Of a stretch of DNA of 64,000 bases, positions 50,427 to 62,814 are shown in pieces (positions within the stretch are counted from its first letter, which is position 1; the number at the start of each line of letters is the position of its first letter). Under the pieces are notes generated by a model. It was not told the origin of the DNA and searched no databases. It was given only the letters and a program-made list of their open reading frames with translations. A program made the translations under genes and the position numbers. The stretch lies in assembly GCA_936450465.1 (NCBI GenBank), contig OW388294.1, positions 66,329,575 through 66,393,574 on the forward strand. Direction: 5' to 3'. The DNA is from Gibbula magus (taxonomy: Eukaryota > Mollusca > Gastropoda > Trochida > Trochidae).

Positions 50427-51933
50427 TACACTCAACAACAAAAGAAACGTCACCATACAAAATGCAAGATAAGTCAACCCACGAGTGATAAACACGACTG
50501 AAACAGATACAGCTTGTCTCCTGAAGCCAACTAAACTAAATTTGAAATTTCAGAACACTATCTGTTCACATTTCTGAGAATGACGCGCTTTAAAAATCGT
50601 CGTTTTCGAATATCCTTAACTCGATAGGACGGTAAAAATTGACATTTTTGGCTTGTTTTATCACGTCCTACGGGAAGGACGCGTCAACAAATGTAAGTCA
50701 AAGAAGGTTCTTTATGTTGACATTATCATTTATTAATTATATTTCTAAATTTTATGAATGGTTAAGTTAAATGCCAAACATTCTGGTCAAAAATCATTTT
50801 GAACAAGTAATTGTCACAAACGTGACCATGTCCCCCGCCGCAATTAAGAAATGAGCTAAAGAATGGACACACAGCTTGTTCCGAGTAGTGACAGTTACAT
50901 GTTTGATTCAATTATTGTTATATCGGGCAAACATTTTAAAATGGTCAAAGTCTTGTAGTGACCTTGAAAACGGGGTCAAGGTCACCCAAATCGACTGGTG
51001 TCTGAGTATTCCCCAAATGAAGACAGGTACCAAATATGAAGACTCTAGGTACAGCAGTTCATGATATATCGTGCTAACAACATTTGACAATCAGTCTTGT
51101 GATTTCAGGTCAACCAAATCGACTGGTATCTGGATATTCCCCAAATGAAGACTGATACTAAATTTAAAACCAATAGTTCTAGCGGTTCATGAGGAATCGC
51201 ACTAACAACATTTTCAAAACTGGTCAAAGTCTCGCCGTGACCTTGAAAATGAGGTCAAGGTCACCGAAAACTTTTCAGGTCTGCGTATTCCCCAGATGAA
51301 GATTGGTACCAAGTTTGAAGATTCTAGGTAGAGCGGTTCATGATATATCGCGCTAACAACATTTTCAAAACTGGTCAAAGTCTCGCCGTGACCTTGTAAA
51401 TGAGGTCAAGGTCACCGAAAACTTTTCAGGTCTGCGTGTTCCCCAGATGAAGACTGGTACCAAGTTTGAAGATTCTAGGTTGAGCGGTTCATTAGATATC
51501 GCGCTAACAACATTTTCAAAACTGGTCAAAGTCTCGCCGTGACCTTGTTAATGAGGTCAAGGTCACCGAAAACTTTTCAGGTCTGCGTATTCCCCAGATG
51601 AAGATTGGTACCAAGTTTGAAGATTCTAGGTTGAGCGGTTCATTAGATATCGCGCTAACAAGAAGCGGGACGGACGTACGGACGTACGGACGTACGGAGC
51701 TGAATACTATGTCCCCCGCTCCGCGCTTCGCGGCGGCGGGGGACAAAAAGCGATTTCAGCACCCCAACAGATATAAAAGGAAAAGTAATATATTCTGATG
51801 TATTATATTGTCGGTACTTCTTTACAAATCATGTCCCAATAAAACAAATTCAAAATCGACTTTCTCTGGCAGAAGTATTTCGAATTTGAGACAGTTGAAA
51901 ATGTGGTGACGTTTCTTTTGTGGTTGAGTGTAT
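50427..51933. mobile_element. Tc1/mariner-like non-autonomous element (about 1.5 kb)
   Basis: The ends CACTCAACAACAAAAGAAAC and GTTTCTTTTGTGGTTGAGTG form an inverted repeat of roughly 27 bp with one mismatch, bordered by TA on both sides, as expected for the Tc1/mariner group. No transposase frame is seen. Most of the middle is taken up by the nested element at 50828-51744. Confidence 0.65.
50828..51744. mobile_element. Nested element with GTCCCCCGCC / GGCGGGGGAC ends
   Basis: Left end GTCCCCCGCCGCAATTAAG, right end CGGCGGCGGGGGAC. The interior contains four blocks of about 180 bp, each with CTCGCCGTGACCTTG and GGTCAAGGTCACC, then a GGACGTAC run (51669-51698). Same class as 2910-3813. Confidence 0.7.
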
Positions 51934-51949
51934 ATATCTACATTATGAT

Positions 51950-53456
51950 TGCATCATTTACTCCTTCTTACAACAAAACCCTAGGTAGAGTCCAGGAGGG
52001 AGTGTATGTTATTGTATTATCAAAAGGAAATAACGAGTTGTTTTATGACAAGTATGTGGTTCTAAATTGCATGCCGGAAACATAGACAATAGAAGACGAC
52101 CGAGATACATGTACATGGGTGTAACAGGAGTTGAGTTACTTATAAGGACTTGCTTGAATAGAATCCTGTCAGTTTTGTATTGTTTGAAACATATTGAATT
52201 TCTATTATGTCAAGAAAAGGATTGGACACAAGTTATCCAACTTATAAAAACCCTTTCCAGAGTAATTAACATTGTTCATCTCACAACAATGCACATGTGG
52301 TAAGGATATGTATAAGAGCAAGAGAAATTAGACAAAACGTTTAGTTTGACATATATAAATATGTACAATATTGAAAACATTCTGATTTTCAAAGATAGAG
52401 AGACCTGCATCGCCATGTAAAATAAGATTTGTATTTGATTTTTATATTTTCTTTATAATTAAAGCAAAGGTGAATTACTCTCGGATCATAAACGAATGTC
52501 GCAATTTAGGGACGAAACAAGTACGGGTTATAATCACCGAATTATCGGACATTATTTAATACATCGTTTCGTCCTGTGTATTTTTTGTTCATGTAATTTG
52601 TTGAATGTTCACGGGCATTCAAGAATTTACACAATCTCCTTTCGTGATGATTCGGGTTGTAGTGAAATAACGCTTAACATAACATTTAAAAAATAAAATT
52701 AGCGTTTCCTCATTTCACATAATACATAAAAGGAAAATGGTATGCATAGGTGCTCCCAATAAAATATTTAACTAAATAGTAAATAACATAAATGACTTGA
52801 ACTTAATAACCAAAATGACTTATTGGTTTGTGTCTCTGCAACATGTGTGCTATTATATACATTACTGGTTTAGCTTCATAATTCTGCTAAACACTTTACT
52901 ATTACATGCTCGTATGTATATTGACACATCTCCTAATACTCTCTGTTTTTGATGCACAGTTCATTCTATATTTGTTGAAGTATCTTGAAAGTGACATGTG
53001 AACTTATTTGTCAATTACATAAAATTAGGCTTTCACCAAAAGATTTTAAATCCTATTTTTAAAAGAAAAATTATTATTAAGTCAAAGCCGTTCTCAGAGA
53101 ACAGGGGTTACCAGGTCACATCTTCACATGACTTCCCACAGCAAGGAACAACCCGTACCAGTGCCAATCACTGGCTAATTCAAGCCTGCCGCAATCCTAT
53201 AACTTTCCTTTAATAGCATAGCGGAACACATAATAAAGGAAAGTAAAAGAAATGCGGACTTGACAGTCGAGGACCAGTTTGAAGCAAATTCTGTTGTATT
53301 AGAACATGTTATGTGGGAAGATACGAGTCGAGTAGTTTTTGTGGGAAAAGAATGCGGATACGGTGAAGGATGGCCATGTAAGTGATAACAGAGAGGTTTC
53401 TCCACTCAGTTCTTCGATCCTAACCTTCGTTTATATCGAGCATGATCTCTTGAAAT
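51950..53456. other. No gene seen
   Basis: AT-rich. 53090-53220 contains CACTGGCTAATTCAAGCCTG, related to CACTGGCTAATTTAGCCTTG at 55600 and CACTGGCTAATTTGGGCTTT at 6863, a dispersed repeat I cannot name. Confidence 0.35.
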
Positions 53457-53968
53457 AAACTGACGGGCAAAAGAAAGTATAACACTCACTTGTTTTAGAT
53501 TAATTCAATATTTTAAAGAAATGAGATGTATTTGATTATGTCACGATACAATAACACCTTTCGGCAGTAGTTTGAATGACTTACTTGGTGACTGTTTTAT
53601 TTTTGAACTAAAATATATTTATTTAAAGTAGACAGGGGTAAGATATTAAATTTATACCAACATGACCCCTACCATGTTCAACATGTTGTAAATGCAGGAC
53701 GAAGCACATTTATTGACTTTCACACAGAGTATGTGTTATATGTCGATGAACACTTGTGTTTTATCAAAATTAATTTGGGGGAATTTCAAAATTTAAAATT
53801 TTAATTTTAATTTAAAAAATTCAAACCGCGGAGAGGTATTCTTTGACTGATGGACTAATTTCACAAACTATTATGTTTTTGAATACGACGTCGAAAATTT
53901 GACTTTGAACATTATACATATGATAAATACAACTGAGCCATATACTTTCTTTTGCCTGTCAGTGTAGA
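53457..53968. mobile_element. MITE family F, copy 1
   Basis: Ends ACTGACGGGCAAAAGAAAG and CTTTCTTTTGCCTGTCAGTG, about 510 bp, no coding frame. It contains CAGGGGTAAGA and AAATGAGATGTATTTGATTA, found in inverted arrangement at 58009-58300. Confidence 0.65.
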
Positions 53969-54129
53969 TATCCTAGCTGATTACTTGCATCAGAAGTTAA
54001 TTGTGCATTGAGCATCGTTGTTTCCAACGGAGCATTCCGGAACTGTTAGAGTGGCTTCATGTGTATTGGTAACATAACAGCATTCAGTCGCAGATGTAAA
54101 CGATGTTTGATATGTCAAATATAAGGACG

Positions 54130-54472
54130 TCAAAGGGGCAGTAGCAAGTTTTCTTGCAAATTTTATTTTTTCAAATTTCCCATTTATAATGGTAGTTTAT
54201 TTCATTTAAATTTACTTTAGAGGGTAAACCATCTTATTACACATACCAATTGTCCGTTGTAGTAATAAAGGTGGTGCATATAAAGCAAAAAATGCATGGC
54301 GGCCATTTTATTGTGAACGCAATTTATTATTTCGAATTACAAAAAAGCCATGTACACTCATTTTAAACTTGATTTTCCGAAGAGATAAGGGTGTTTTACT
54401 ATTGGTAAAATTATTTTTCAAATACATTGCATCGACTTATCTAAGCGAAAAAACGTGCTACTGCCCCTTTAA
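54130..54472. mobile_element. TTAA-type MITE family B, copy 5
   Basis: It starts AAAGGGGCAGTAGCAAG and ends CGTGCTACTGCCCCTTTAA, 343 bp. The left target is TCAA rather than TTAA, so the flank has mutated or the target rule is loose. Located outside the EGF gene exons. Confidence 0.75.
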
Positions 54473-56007
54473 CAGCGTTGCAAACAATCACCGAGTAATG
54501 GACTGTATTCAACAGAAGTTACGATGGAAGAACTGAGTGTAACTGAGAAGTCACTTCTGTGTAAGGAAAGAATGCATGGTAAACCATGGGAATTCGAAAT
54601 CTGAGGATTGACAAAACGATAAGATTTAGGAGTAAAACAAATAAAGTGTTGAGAAGTTATGAATATAAACTTAACACAAGTGTATTTAGAAACCTTGTTT
54701 ATTTGTGAACCGGGGTTGTATATACAAATAATAATTCGCAAATGATAAAATTAAACCTTCAAATCAGGTAAGTAATGTCGTAGGAGGTCAAAGGTCCATT
54801 TGAATGTTCAACACATTTCGTACAAGCAGTACGTAAACACACTTGAAGGATACACATTCCACAAAATATACCAAATAAAATCACAGACTTAAACGCAAAA
54901 GTCGTAAGTGCGACATGTCGAATACATAAACCAACAGTCAACCAACTTTACCCGGACCCGGTTTATTCGGAAACACCACCATCAACGCGATGATAGTGAT
55001 GCAAGTGATAGTTGTTAACAAACTGAACTCGTTTAACCGGACCCGTCTTTCGGCAACCGCTCGAAAGTATTTCAAATCGTTTCGTTGAGGAAATGCACTG
55101 TTTGTAATAAACATTGTAACTAAATCATGCGAATGACTGAAGTGGGTGTAATATACCAGTGACGTAACACATACAAAAAAGGATAAGGGATCAGTTATTA
55201 GATTATTTGATAAAACTACTGAAATAATTCTCAACCGAGAGATGTACACCGGTTTAAATGGCACGTTCTAAAACCTCGAATAGACCATCAACATTTGGAA
55301 CATTCATTAACCCCCATACTGCTGAGTACAACAAAAGTCGCCGAATACATCATCACGTCAAAATAACCCAACATGTATCAACAGAGAGTTTGAACAACAA
55401 AACACGATTTATATCCAGTTGTTCACAATAAAGACACATGGTTGGTGTAACAAATGCAACAGATAATGCACATTGGTATAAAGATTCTTGAGGAAAATAC
55501 TTCAAATTCCAGGTAATAAATATGTAACAATTCAACATATATCTAACAAATATCTCATATATGTTTGCAACTTTCCCCGCAAGGCACAACAGTCTCTATC
55601 ACTGGCTAATTTAGCCTTGCTGCAGTTCATTACCCTTTCTGTGCCAAAGCCCTCCGATTACAGAACCAAACTCCAAGTGCATCACGCTGCTACTCTGACA
55701 CGGAAAAGCTTACGACATGCAGCAAGGCTTGAATTTAAATTCAAGACACTGTACACATAAACTGTAACATTATAAAACACTCCTCTGTAATAACATAAGA
55801 CACTCATCTGTAATAACATAAGACACTCATCTGTACGATCATAAGACAAGTTTCTATAACAGGAACACTTCATCGGCAAGTCGGTATGAAAGATATACCC
55901 CAGCAGATGAATTGAACTGGACTTTAGTGATGATGTATTTATAGATTTAAGCTATACCACACATGCGTAATCGAGATAGATCCAGCACAGTGTCAGTTAC
56001 AAGACAT
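54473..56007. other. No gene seen
   Basis: AT-rich. The phrase ATAAGACACTCATCTGTAAT occurs twice in a row at about 55796-55830, a short tandem repeat. 55600-55740 contains GCCTTGCTGCAG and GCAGCAAGGC as a loose inverted pair. Confidence 0.35.
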
Positions 56008-56712
56008 TTATTAATAGAGCCATTGGCTCTGGAGTTCATCAGGTTTTCATGATTTGTTACATGAGGTTTAGGTTTACATATTAACTGATCGTTTTTGGGA
56101 TGAGATGAATTGTCGTATAATTACAATCTGTTGATGACTGTACTCTTGACAGGATTTAATCATTCACATCATGTCCACTCATTAGAAGAACAAAAGCAAC
56201 TGTAGTTATGTACGATGATAAAAAACAAGTATAGAGCCATTCGCTCTGTATCTCAATAAGCTTTAAAGAGTATAACACAAGGTTCAAAATGTAAAATTTC
56301 CAGAAGTTTGTGTCAAAGAGCAAACAAAATTCAAGTATTTTAGTACTGGAGAAGATTTTGGTACTGGATCAAATATGTTTAGGTGGTTATATGATCCCAA
56401 TTGGCTGAGGAATCTGTACTCAAAATGTCTTCTTATAGAGCTTTTCTTTCTGGAGAAAAACGAAAAAACTTTTGAGGTTTTCATCCCCTTTGACCCTTAT
56501 TTGGGGTTACGAGGTCAAAACAGCTATAATTGTTTACCTCCATTGACCATAGAGTCTGTACGCGAGCTTTAGGCTCGTTAGAGTGGTTCTGAAGAAGGTG
56601 CGGATTTCCTCACAGGAAGGTTTACGGATGAACGGATGAAACGGACGGGTGGACGCGAAACACCATGCGATGTCATACTCATCGGACCTTCCAGGCCTGG
56701 TGAACTCAAATT
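56008..56712. mobile_element. Relative of the 1219-4762 element
   Basis: Left TAGAGCCATTGGCTCTGGAG then TTCATCAGG; right CCAGGCCTGGTGAACTC. It contains CCTTATTTGGGGTTACGAGG and CGGACGGGTGGACG. A second GAGCCATTCGCTCTGTATC at 56234 suggests a truncated nested copy. Confidence 0.6.
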
Positions 56713-58008
56713 AAAGTTAGCTTTTCAACCATTTTAACTGACCTCTTTTGTTTGAAGTAAACGACTTAAAAACGAGGTAAATTTAAAATTGAATAATGAT
56801 CAACCAAAATGTCAAATTCTATTTTACATAGATGGAGTTCAAACTTATAATTACACTGAACACAATAATATATTAATGCACTGTGGTGATGAGCTAAGAC
56901 GCCGACGAAGGTACAAAGTTTTTCCTTTCAAGAAATTACATATATTGAGCAAATATTTTTCAAATATATAATACTGTATAAACAGTTATAACATTGATTG
57001 ATTACAATAGGTATGATACAAATTAATTATGGTGAATGTTGTGATGTTAAGTTGCAAAATACTACATGCCTGACGATAATACTGATAAAAAGTAACTCAT
57101 TTCATTGCAAATGGACTAATGTATTTTCAAAATGGTTAAAATCTACTTTTCATTAAAAAGGTCCGTTTCGTCACTTTACTCTGAACAAATGATGATTTAA
57201 TAAAATTTACTTAATTAGAAAAACAATAAAACTCCACATTAAAAAATAATACAATTTGATGATTAAACGTTGACCTCTACAGTTAAATCACAATTTCTAG
57301 AAGAAATAGTTTTAAAAATCTGAATTTGAAATAAATAAATGTCATCAATACATGATTGGTTTTATTTAAAGCCTCTTTCCATCTTTCATGATTCTTAATT
57401 TCCTGAATATTTGAATTTTCACAAATTTGTCTTTTCTTGATCGTGGTGTCAGAAGCTTAATACTCGGAGGTTTCAATTTAAAATATACATTACATGTCTA
57501 GTCACAACAACAAACATTCAACGTAAATCTTGAATCAGCACTTGAATAGTATATGTTTTGTGTGTGCCGAATCCATGAGCACAAGTGGAATCAATGACAC
57601 ATAGCGTCATAGAAATTCTGTTTCTGCACCAACGTATTCGAGTAGCAAGCCAACTGTGATCATAGTTACAGGAATGACATTTGCTGCCAATTGTTTGACA
57701 AGAAGTATAATGCACGCTCATCGTATTTCCTCAGAGTTCTAAACAAAGGCATCATGGCGTATAAAAGCCCTTATAAAGATGACGAAAATGCATCTTCAAA
57801 TCTTTCACAAGAACAGATATAAGCACACACGGTTGTCCCACAGTCGCATTCTCACATACATGTAATCCGTTGGTTTTCAGCTCCAACATCCCCAAATCCT
57901 CAACATAAAGTGTCTCCTGTTCTTATGTCATAATTCTATTATTTTCTGGGCCCATTTAACAAAAGTCGCCTTACTGCTGAGGATTGCTTAGAACATAGCT
58001 CTAGAAAT
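56713..58008. other. Intergenic or 3' untranslated sequence, no gene seen
   Basis: AT-rich. TTTATT at 57361-57366 would be AATAAA on the minus strand and could be a distant polyadenylation signal for the zinc-finger gene, but nothing else supports it. Confidence 0.3.
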
Positions 58009-58300
58009 ACACTGACGGGCAAAATAAAGTATACCACTCAGTTGTATTTATCATAATATGTATAATTTTCGATGTCACATTTCTCGAGTTTTCGACGTCG
58101 AAATCAATAAATGTGCCTCGTTCTCCACATTTACAACATTTTAAACACGGCAGGGGCTATGTTGGTGTAAATTTCATTTCTTACCCCTGTTTTAATTAAA
58201 AAATAAAACAGTCACCAATTAAGTCATTCAAACTACTGTCTAAAGGTTTTATCGTGTCGTGCCATAATCAAATGCATCTCATTTCTTTAAAATATTTGAT
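58009..58300. mobile_element. MITE family F, copy 2 (partial)
   Basis: It starts ACTGACGGGCAAAATAAAG. Later GGTGACTGTTTTATTTT-type and AAATGCATCTCATTTCTTTA phrases are complements of the interior of 53457-53968. The second terminal repeat is not found. It lies about 100 bp beyond the zinc-finger stop codon. Confidence 0.5.
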
Positions 58301-58401
58301 TAATCGAAAACAAATGAGGTGAATACTTCTTTCATCCGTTAGTTTAAGTTAAGATTACCTTAGGCTCGAAAGCCCTGCGAAAGTGGGCACTGGTTGGTAA
58401 A

Positions 58402-60780
58402 CTAATGACAAAAGTGACGCATATGTCGCTCCAAGTCCTTTGCCCATGCGAACGTCATTCTACATGAACTGCACTGGAAGGGTTTGACTCCGGAGTGCCT
58501 AGTTGTCCGGTGGTACTTGAGGTCGTCACCCCTGAAGAACGTCTGGTCGCAGAGGTCGCATTTGTAGGGGCGTTCTCCCGTATGGTAGCGCACATGGCGT
58601 TCCCTATTGGGCTTTGCGGTGAATATTTTCCCGCAGTACTCGCATACGAACCTTCGATGAAGAGAGCTGCTGTGGATTTCAAAATTTGCGAAATCCTTGA
58701 AAGACTCCTGACAAACTTGGCACTGGAAGTCCGTTTGGGACCGGAATAGGATTTCAGGGGTGACAACTCTCTCAAAACCAGGAGATCGGATGTGGATTCT
58801 CTCAAGAACTATCTCCTTCATACTTCCGGGAGAGCCGTCAAATGGCGAAGGAGAAGATTCGTTGTTTGGAGATGCGTCTGGGGGGTAGTCGGTGTTTGAT
58901 GGCATGAAGTCTTCCTGGAGGGATCTTAGTTCTTCTTCATGATCAGTTATCTCCCTTTTGATGGTAATAGGATCTCCATTGAGGTCAACAACGGTTTCCG
59001 GGTCATTCTTGCAAGGACTACCGAGTCTTGGGAACAAAGAAGACCTTGGTTCGGAGGACTTCATTCTATCAAACGCGGCGAGCTGGGGCAGTTTAGTTTT
59101 GGAGAGATCAACCATGGGAACGTTCTCAGGAACAGGATGAGGAACATCCTCTTTCTTCTGCTCATGGAGCGTGTCGTCATCTCGAGTAAGTTTCATCGCC
59201 TGGATGTCGTTCGTGAATTTGAGATTTTCTTTTCGCAGTTCTATCATCGGCGTCTCTTGTTCCACATCCCGGTTGAGTTTTGTTGATTCATGAGCCTTGT
59301 ATATATGATCATGGAGAGTATTTTCTGATGGGAACCCAATTTGACATTCTGTGCACCAGTATTGGCTTGAGCTCGTGCTCTCCTCCTCGTTCTCCTGGCT
59401 CATACTGTCGTCCTCAGGGGTAGCAGTGGCAGTGGCAAGGTTCATTGGTTCGTTGTGGGTGGCAATGTGAGCTTTAAGGTCTGAGGCGAATCTAAACTGT
59501 TTGGAGCATATATGACACGACTGAGTTCTACTTTGAGCATGGGAATATTCATGTCTGATGAACTGGTCATAACTGGCGAGTACCACAGAGCAAAAGCAGC
59601 AACCGTAGCTTGTGAAGGAATCGTCAAATTTGTGAGTCTTCAAATGGGAGCTGTATTCGAAGGGGTCCGTGAACTGTTGGTTACAAGGCTTGCATGAATA
59701 CGTCTTGGTTGAATGTGTTAGCGAGTGCTTCATCAGATCCAGAGCATTGATACCAATGAATGAACAACCTTCACATTGGAAGTTTTGGAATTCTGGGTGA
59801 GTCTTCTTGTGCCTGGAGAAGAGGATGTCATCACTGAATCCTTCTCCACACTGTGGACAAACGTGCATCAACTTTGTATGATGTTCTTTTGCCATGTGGT
59901 TGCGGACACACGACCGGTCTGTATAGCCTTTCCCACATATACTACAGCGGAATGGTTTGTTGTACGAATGTCGAAGAACATGAGCCTTGAGGTCATCCTT
60001 GCGAGTAAACCCCTGAGTACATACGCTGCATTTGTATGGCCTGACCCCAGTGTGGAGCCTGAAGTGACGCTTCAGGTTGTTCCTAGCGGTGAAACCTTTG
60101 AAACAGATCCTGCAGGTGAATAGTGAATGTTCTCGCAGATTATGAGTGTCAAAACTCATGACATCGGGTACGATAGTGAAACATCGTTTGCATAGAAGGC
60201 CCTGGGGGTGTGATACAGCTGAACTGTGGGTCGGGAGGTTGGCTGTGATTAGAGTTGAAGAGTTGGATGCTTCTGGATGATGGTCTGTCTCCGCGCTTCC
60301 ACTTCGTTGATCATCTTCAGCATTGGCATTATCATCACTACCTTTGAGTTTATCAGAGTCGGGACTGCTTAAAGAAAGAGATGGATTCTTTCTGTCAGGG
60401 GTCTCGCCTGAAGCTGGTTTTGTATCGGATTGAGCTCCAAGGATCTCCTGATTGCCTCTGTCTTCCATGGACATATCGGACATGTAGGGGAAAGCGCCTT
60501 CTCCGCAGGAGTCCACGGGACTGTCGTTGATTTGATTAGAGATCCTCTTCTTCTTCCTCTTGGGCGGGGAACACTTGGCATCAACATATCCCTGCTTCGG
60601 GAAGGACTTCCAAACATTGTCGTGGATCTTGACGACGATAGGTTGGGGCGTGTCTTCAACTGTGATACAGATGATCCCGTCCACCTCAAGCTTGGTGTTG
60701 AAGGATACCGTTTCCCGACACAGGGTGAGGACCGACTGCTTCAGAAGCCGCATCAGCAGCTCCCTCTCTGGGTCAGACAT
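58402..60780 (-). CDS. C2H2 zinc-finger protein, 14 fingers, single coding exon
   Basis: 792 codons ending TAG. C2H2 fingers fall at about residues 197-218, 222-243, 250-271, 278-300, 308-328, 335-356, 363-383, 394-414, 422-442, 476-497, 687-708, 712-733, 740-762 and 769-788, i.e. a block of nine plus one, then a 190-residue gap, then four. HTGERPYKC linkers occur in the last block and HTGVRPYKC in the first. A basic patch PPKRKKKR (72-79) is a likely nuclear signal, and ITIKREI (about 606-612) fits a sumoylation site. The first 60 residues are folded-looking and finger-free; I do not recognise a named domain. It is probably a nuclear DNA-binding regulator. The ATG has G at -3, but the frame stays open upstream to a splice acceptor at 60831, so translation might begin in an earlier exon. 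Confidence 0.92.
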   Translation of the reverse strand: MSDPERELLMRLLKQSVLTLCRETVSFNTKLEVDGIICITVEDTPQPIVVKIHDNVWKSFPKQGYVDAKCSPPKRKKKRISNQINDSPVDSCGEGAFPYMSDMSMEDRGNQEILGAQSDTKPASGETPDRKNPSLSLSSPDSDKLKGSDDNANAEDDQRSGSAETDHHPEASNSSTLITANLPTHSSAVSHPQGLLCKRCFTIVPDVMSFDTHNLREHSLFTCRICFKGFTARNNLKRHFRLHTGVRPYKCSVCTQGFTRKDDLKAHVLRHSYNKPFRCSICGKGYTDRSCVRNHMAKEHHTKLMHVCPQCGEGFSDDILFSRHKKTHPEFQNFQCEGCSFIGINALDLMKHSLTHSTKTYSCKPCNQQFTDPFEYSSHLKTHKFDDSFTSYGCCFCSVVLASYDQFIRHEYSHAQSRTQSCHICSKQFRFASDLKAHIATHNEPMNLATATATPEDDSMSQENEEESTSSSQYWCTECQIGFPSENTLHDHIYKAHESTKLNRDVEQETPMIELRKENLKFTNDIQAMKLTRDDDTLHEQKKEDVPHPVPENVPMVDLSKTKLPQLAAFDRMKSSEPRSSLFPRLGSPCKNDPETVVDLNGDPITIKREITDHEEELRSLQEDFMPSNTDYPPDASPNNESSPSPFDGSPGSMKEIVLERIHIRSPGFERVVTPEILFRSQTDFQCQVCQESFKDFANFEIHSSSLHRRFVCEYCGKIFTAKPNRERHVRYHTGERPYKCDLCDQTFFRGDDLKYHRTTRHSGVKPFQCSSCRMTFAWAKDLERHMRHFCH

Positions 60781-60830
60781 GGCGAAGGCACTTAGGTAAG
60801 GGAGGTTACTCTCACGTCTACATTCTGCAC
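60781..60830 (-). other. 5' part of the zinc-finger exon, upstream of the chosen ATG
   Basis: The minus strand reads TTGTTACAG/GTGCAGAATG at 60831, a good 3' splice site. The 50 nt to the ATG contain no in-frame stop. It is either 5' untranslated sequence or additional coding sequence from an upstream exon. Confidence 0.6.
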
Positions 60831-60832
60831 CT

Positions 60833-62800
60833 GTAACAAGATGGCGGCCGTTAAAATTATTTTCTAAAAATTTGGATTTCTTTGATAATGAACCGGATAA
60901 AATTATTTACATTTGTTACATTTTAAAAACTGTATCATAGATTATAACTATTATAATCATATTATTATAACTTGCCAAAAAAAACTTAACCTAAAGGATC
61001 ATTTTGTCAGTGAGTAATTATCTCAATATAGAAATTGAACATTTGAAAATGTTTAATGTGTCACGTATGTTTCAAAAATATATTTTAAAAATATGGCGGC
61101 ATACATCAAACGTATTAGTTACCTTTGTGATAAAACCTATTATTACTACACAACGGCAGGCATAACATAACCCAACACTGATAATATACAAACAGTTCGT
61201 AAAATAAGTCGTGGTTTAAAATGGCTATCGATAGAGGAAAACCGGCAAATCTACAAATCTGATTTTAAAAAAAAAAGAAATAAAAAACACTGAGAGTAAC
61301 TGAAGTATTGGTAAATCAAAGAAATCTGAAATATAAGCCGACATGTAGTTTACGATCACCTAAATTCCCGAGGCTAGTTAACGAAGAGTTCCACCAATCT
61401 TCCAATAAGGAAGCGGTTCGCTGATATAAATACACACATTGTTGATCTGCCAATAGCAGGTGTTGGATCCAAGCGATTCAAATGAGACACCTTTGTCAAC
61501 AGCTCCAAATAAGGATTTAAATAAGAAGCAAATAAATTGAATACCTTTGTGTTAAATCAATAATCTGAACCTTAGCCAGTTTGCAGGAAGCACATGGTAT
61601 GAACATGTATTATTGATTCAACATGAGGTGATCCTAGTTAGTTATTCGTGTCGGAATACACACACAGGTGCAGTACGGGTGTTAATACAAATAAATTCCC
61701 CTTTGTGAATTTTTATAATTAAGCATGATAAAACATATTCATTATGAAACATAAAACTTTGGGTTTTATTCGGAGGAATATTTACCGGGTTACCCGGCCT
61801 TACTGATTCTTAAAGAGAGGATTCTATCGGAGGATACGCCATTTCATTTTTTGTGCCCTACCGGGGTTTTCCGAAAGCAAGCCCAGGGCGGAAAATAGGG
61901 TTTTTGACTAGTGAATTTTGACACAAAATAGAAGCCAGGGCTTATAATCGGAAACATGGATTTGTACTCGGAAATATGTTTAAAGTAACAGTTATATGCC
62001 TGACACAATAAACACGGACTATTTGTATTGTAGAAGGAAAGCTACTCTCATTGGACAAACTTTGAAATTAAATTGAAGCCCATTTATATTGGCTTCTATT
62101 TGTAAATTCCCAATAGTCGCCCATGGGCTTTTGAACGAGAGGGCTTTCGAAAAAGACTGTTACGTGAAATGAGGAAACACTGTTAATTTACTAATTTTAC
62201 AATGTTAAAATAAAACATTATATTGAGAGAATATCCACATAGCAGCAACGTATCATTAGGGTGATCAACGATGTCTTGTTATGCCGTGGAAAATGTTTCA
62301 ACACTTGTAGCGCTGGTGGACGCCTTCTCACTCATTTTTTTAATGAATTTCTATTTTGTCAAACATAAACTCATCAAAACATGACCTTATTTATTTCAAC
62401 TGAATTGTGTTACAATATAATTTCCTCGTCAAGTCTCCCTAAACCCAAGGTCTCCAAAATAGTCTCGATATTCCAAAAAGAAGTCTCGATTGCCAAATGG
62501 ATAAACTGGTAGGACAGTTAGTGCTGTTCTAGTTATTTATTAACACAATGTTGAAATATGATCAATCATAAAAAAAAACATAGGTTTGAGACTTAATTAT
62601 TTAGAATTTCAAATATATTAATTGCTATTAATGAACGAGATTTGTACTAACTCGATTTCAGTGTTTCAGTTATTTATTATTTATTCAGCAACTCTACCTT
62701 TATCAATAGGTTTAAACACATTTTATTCATACTGAAACGGATTGGGAACAATTCACCCAACTAAAAAAACGATGTATATGATAAAATTACTGTTTTAAAT
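60833..62800. other. Upstream region of the zinc-finger gene, nothing else supported
   Basis: ATGGCGGCCG lies right at the intron end. A GC-richer stretch at 61790-62160 contains CCGGGGTTTTCCGAAAGC and CGAGAGGGCTTTCGAAAA as a loose inverted pair, possibly a worn element. No promoter or first exon can be assigned. Confidence 0.3.
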
Positions 62801-62814
62801 ATTTTGTTAAAATG

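Noticed and set aside
58455..60799. Several open frames of 60-121 codons overlapping the zinc-finger exon in other frames and on the plus strand
   Set aside because: They are shadows of the 792-codon frame, which has clear C2H2 motifs throughout.
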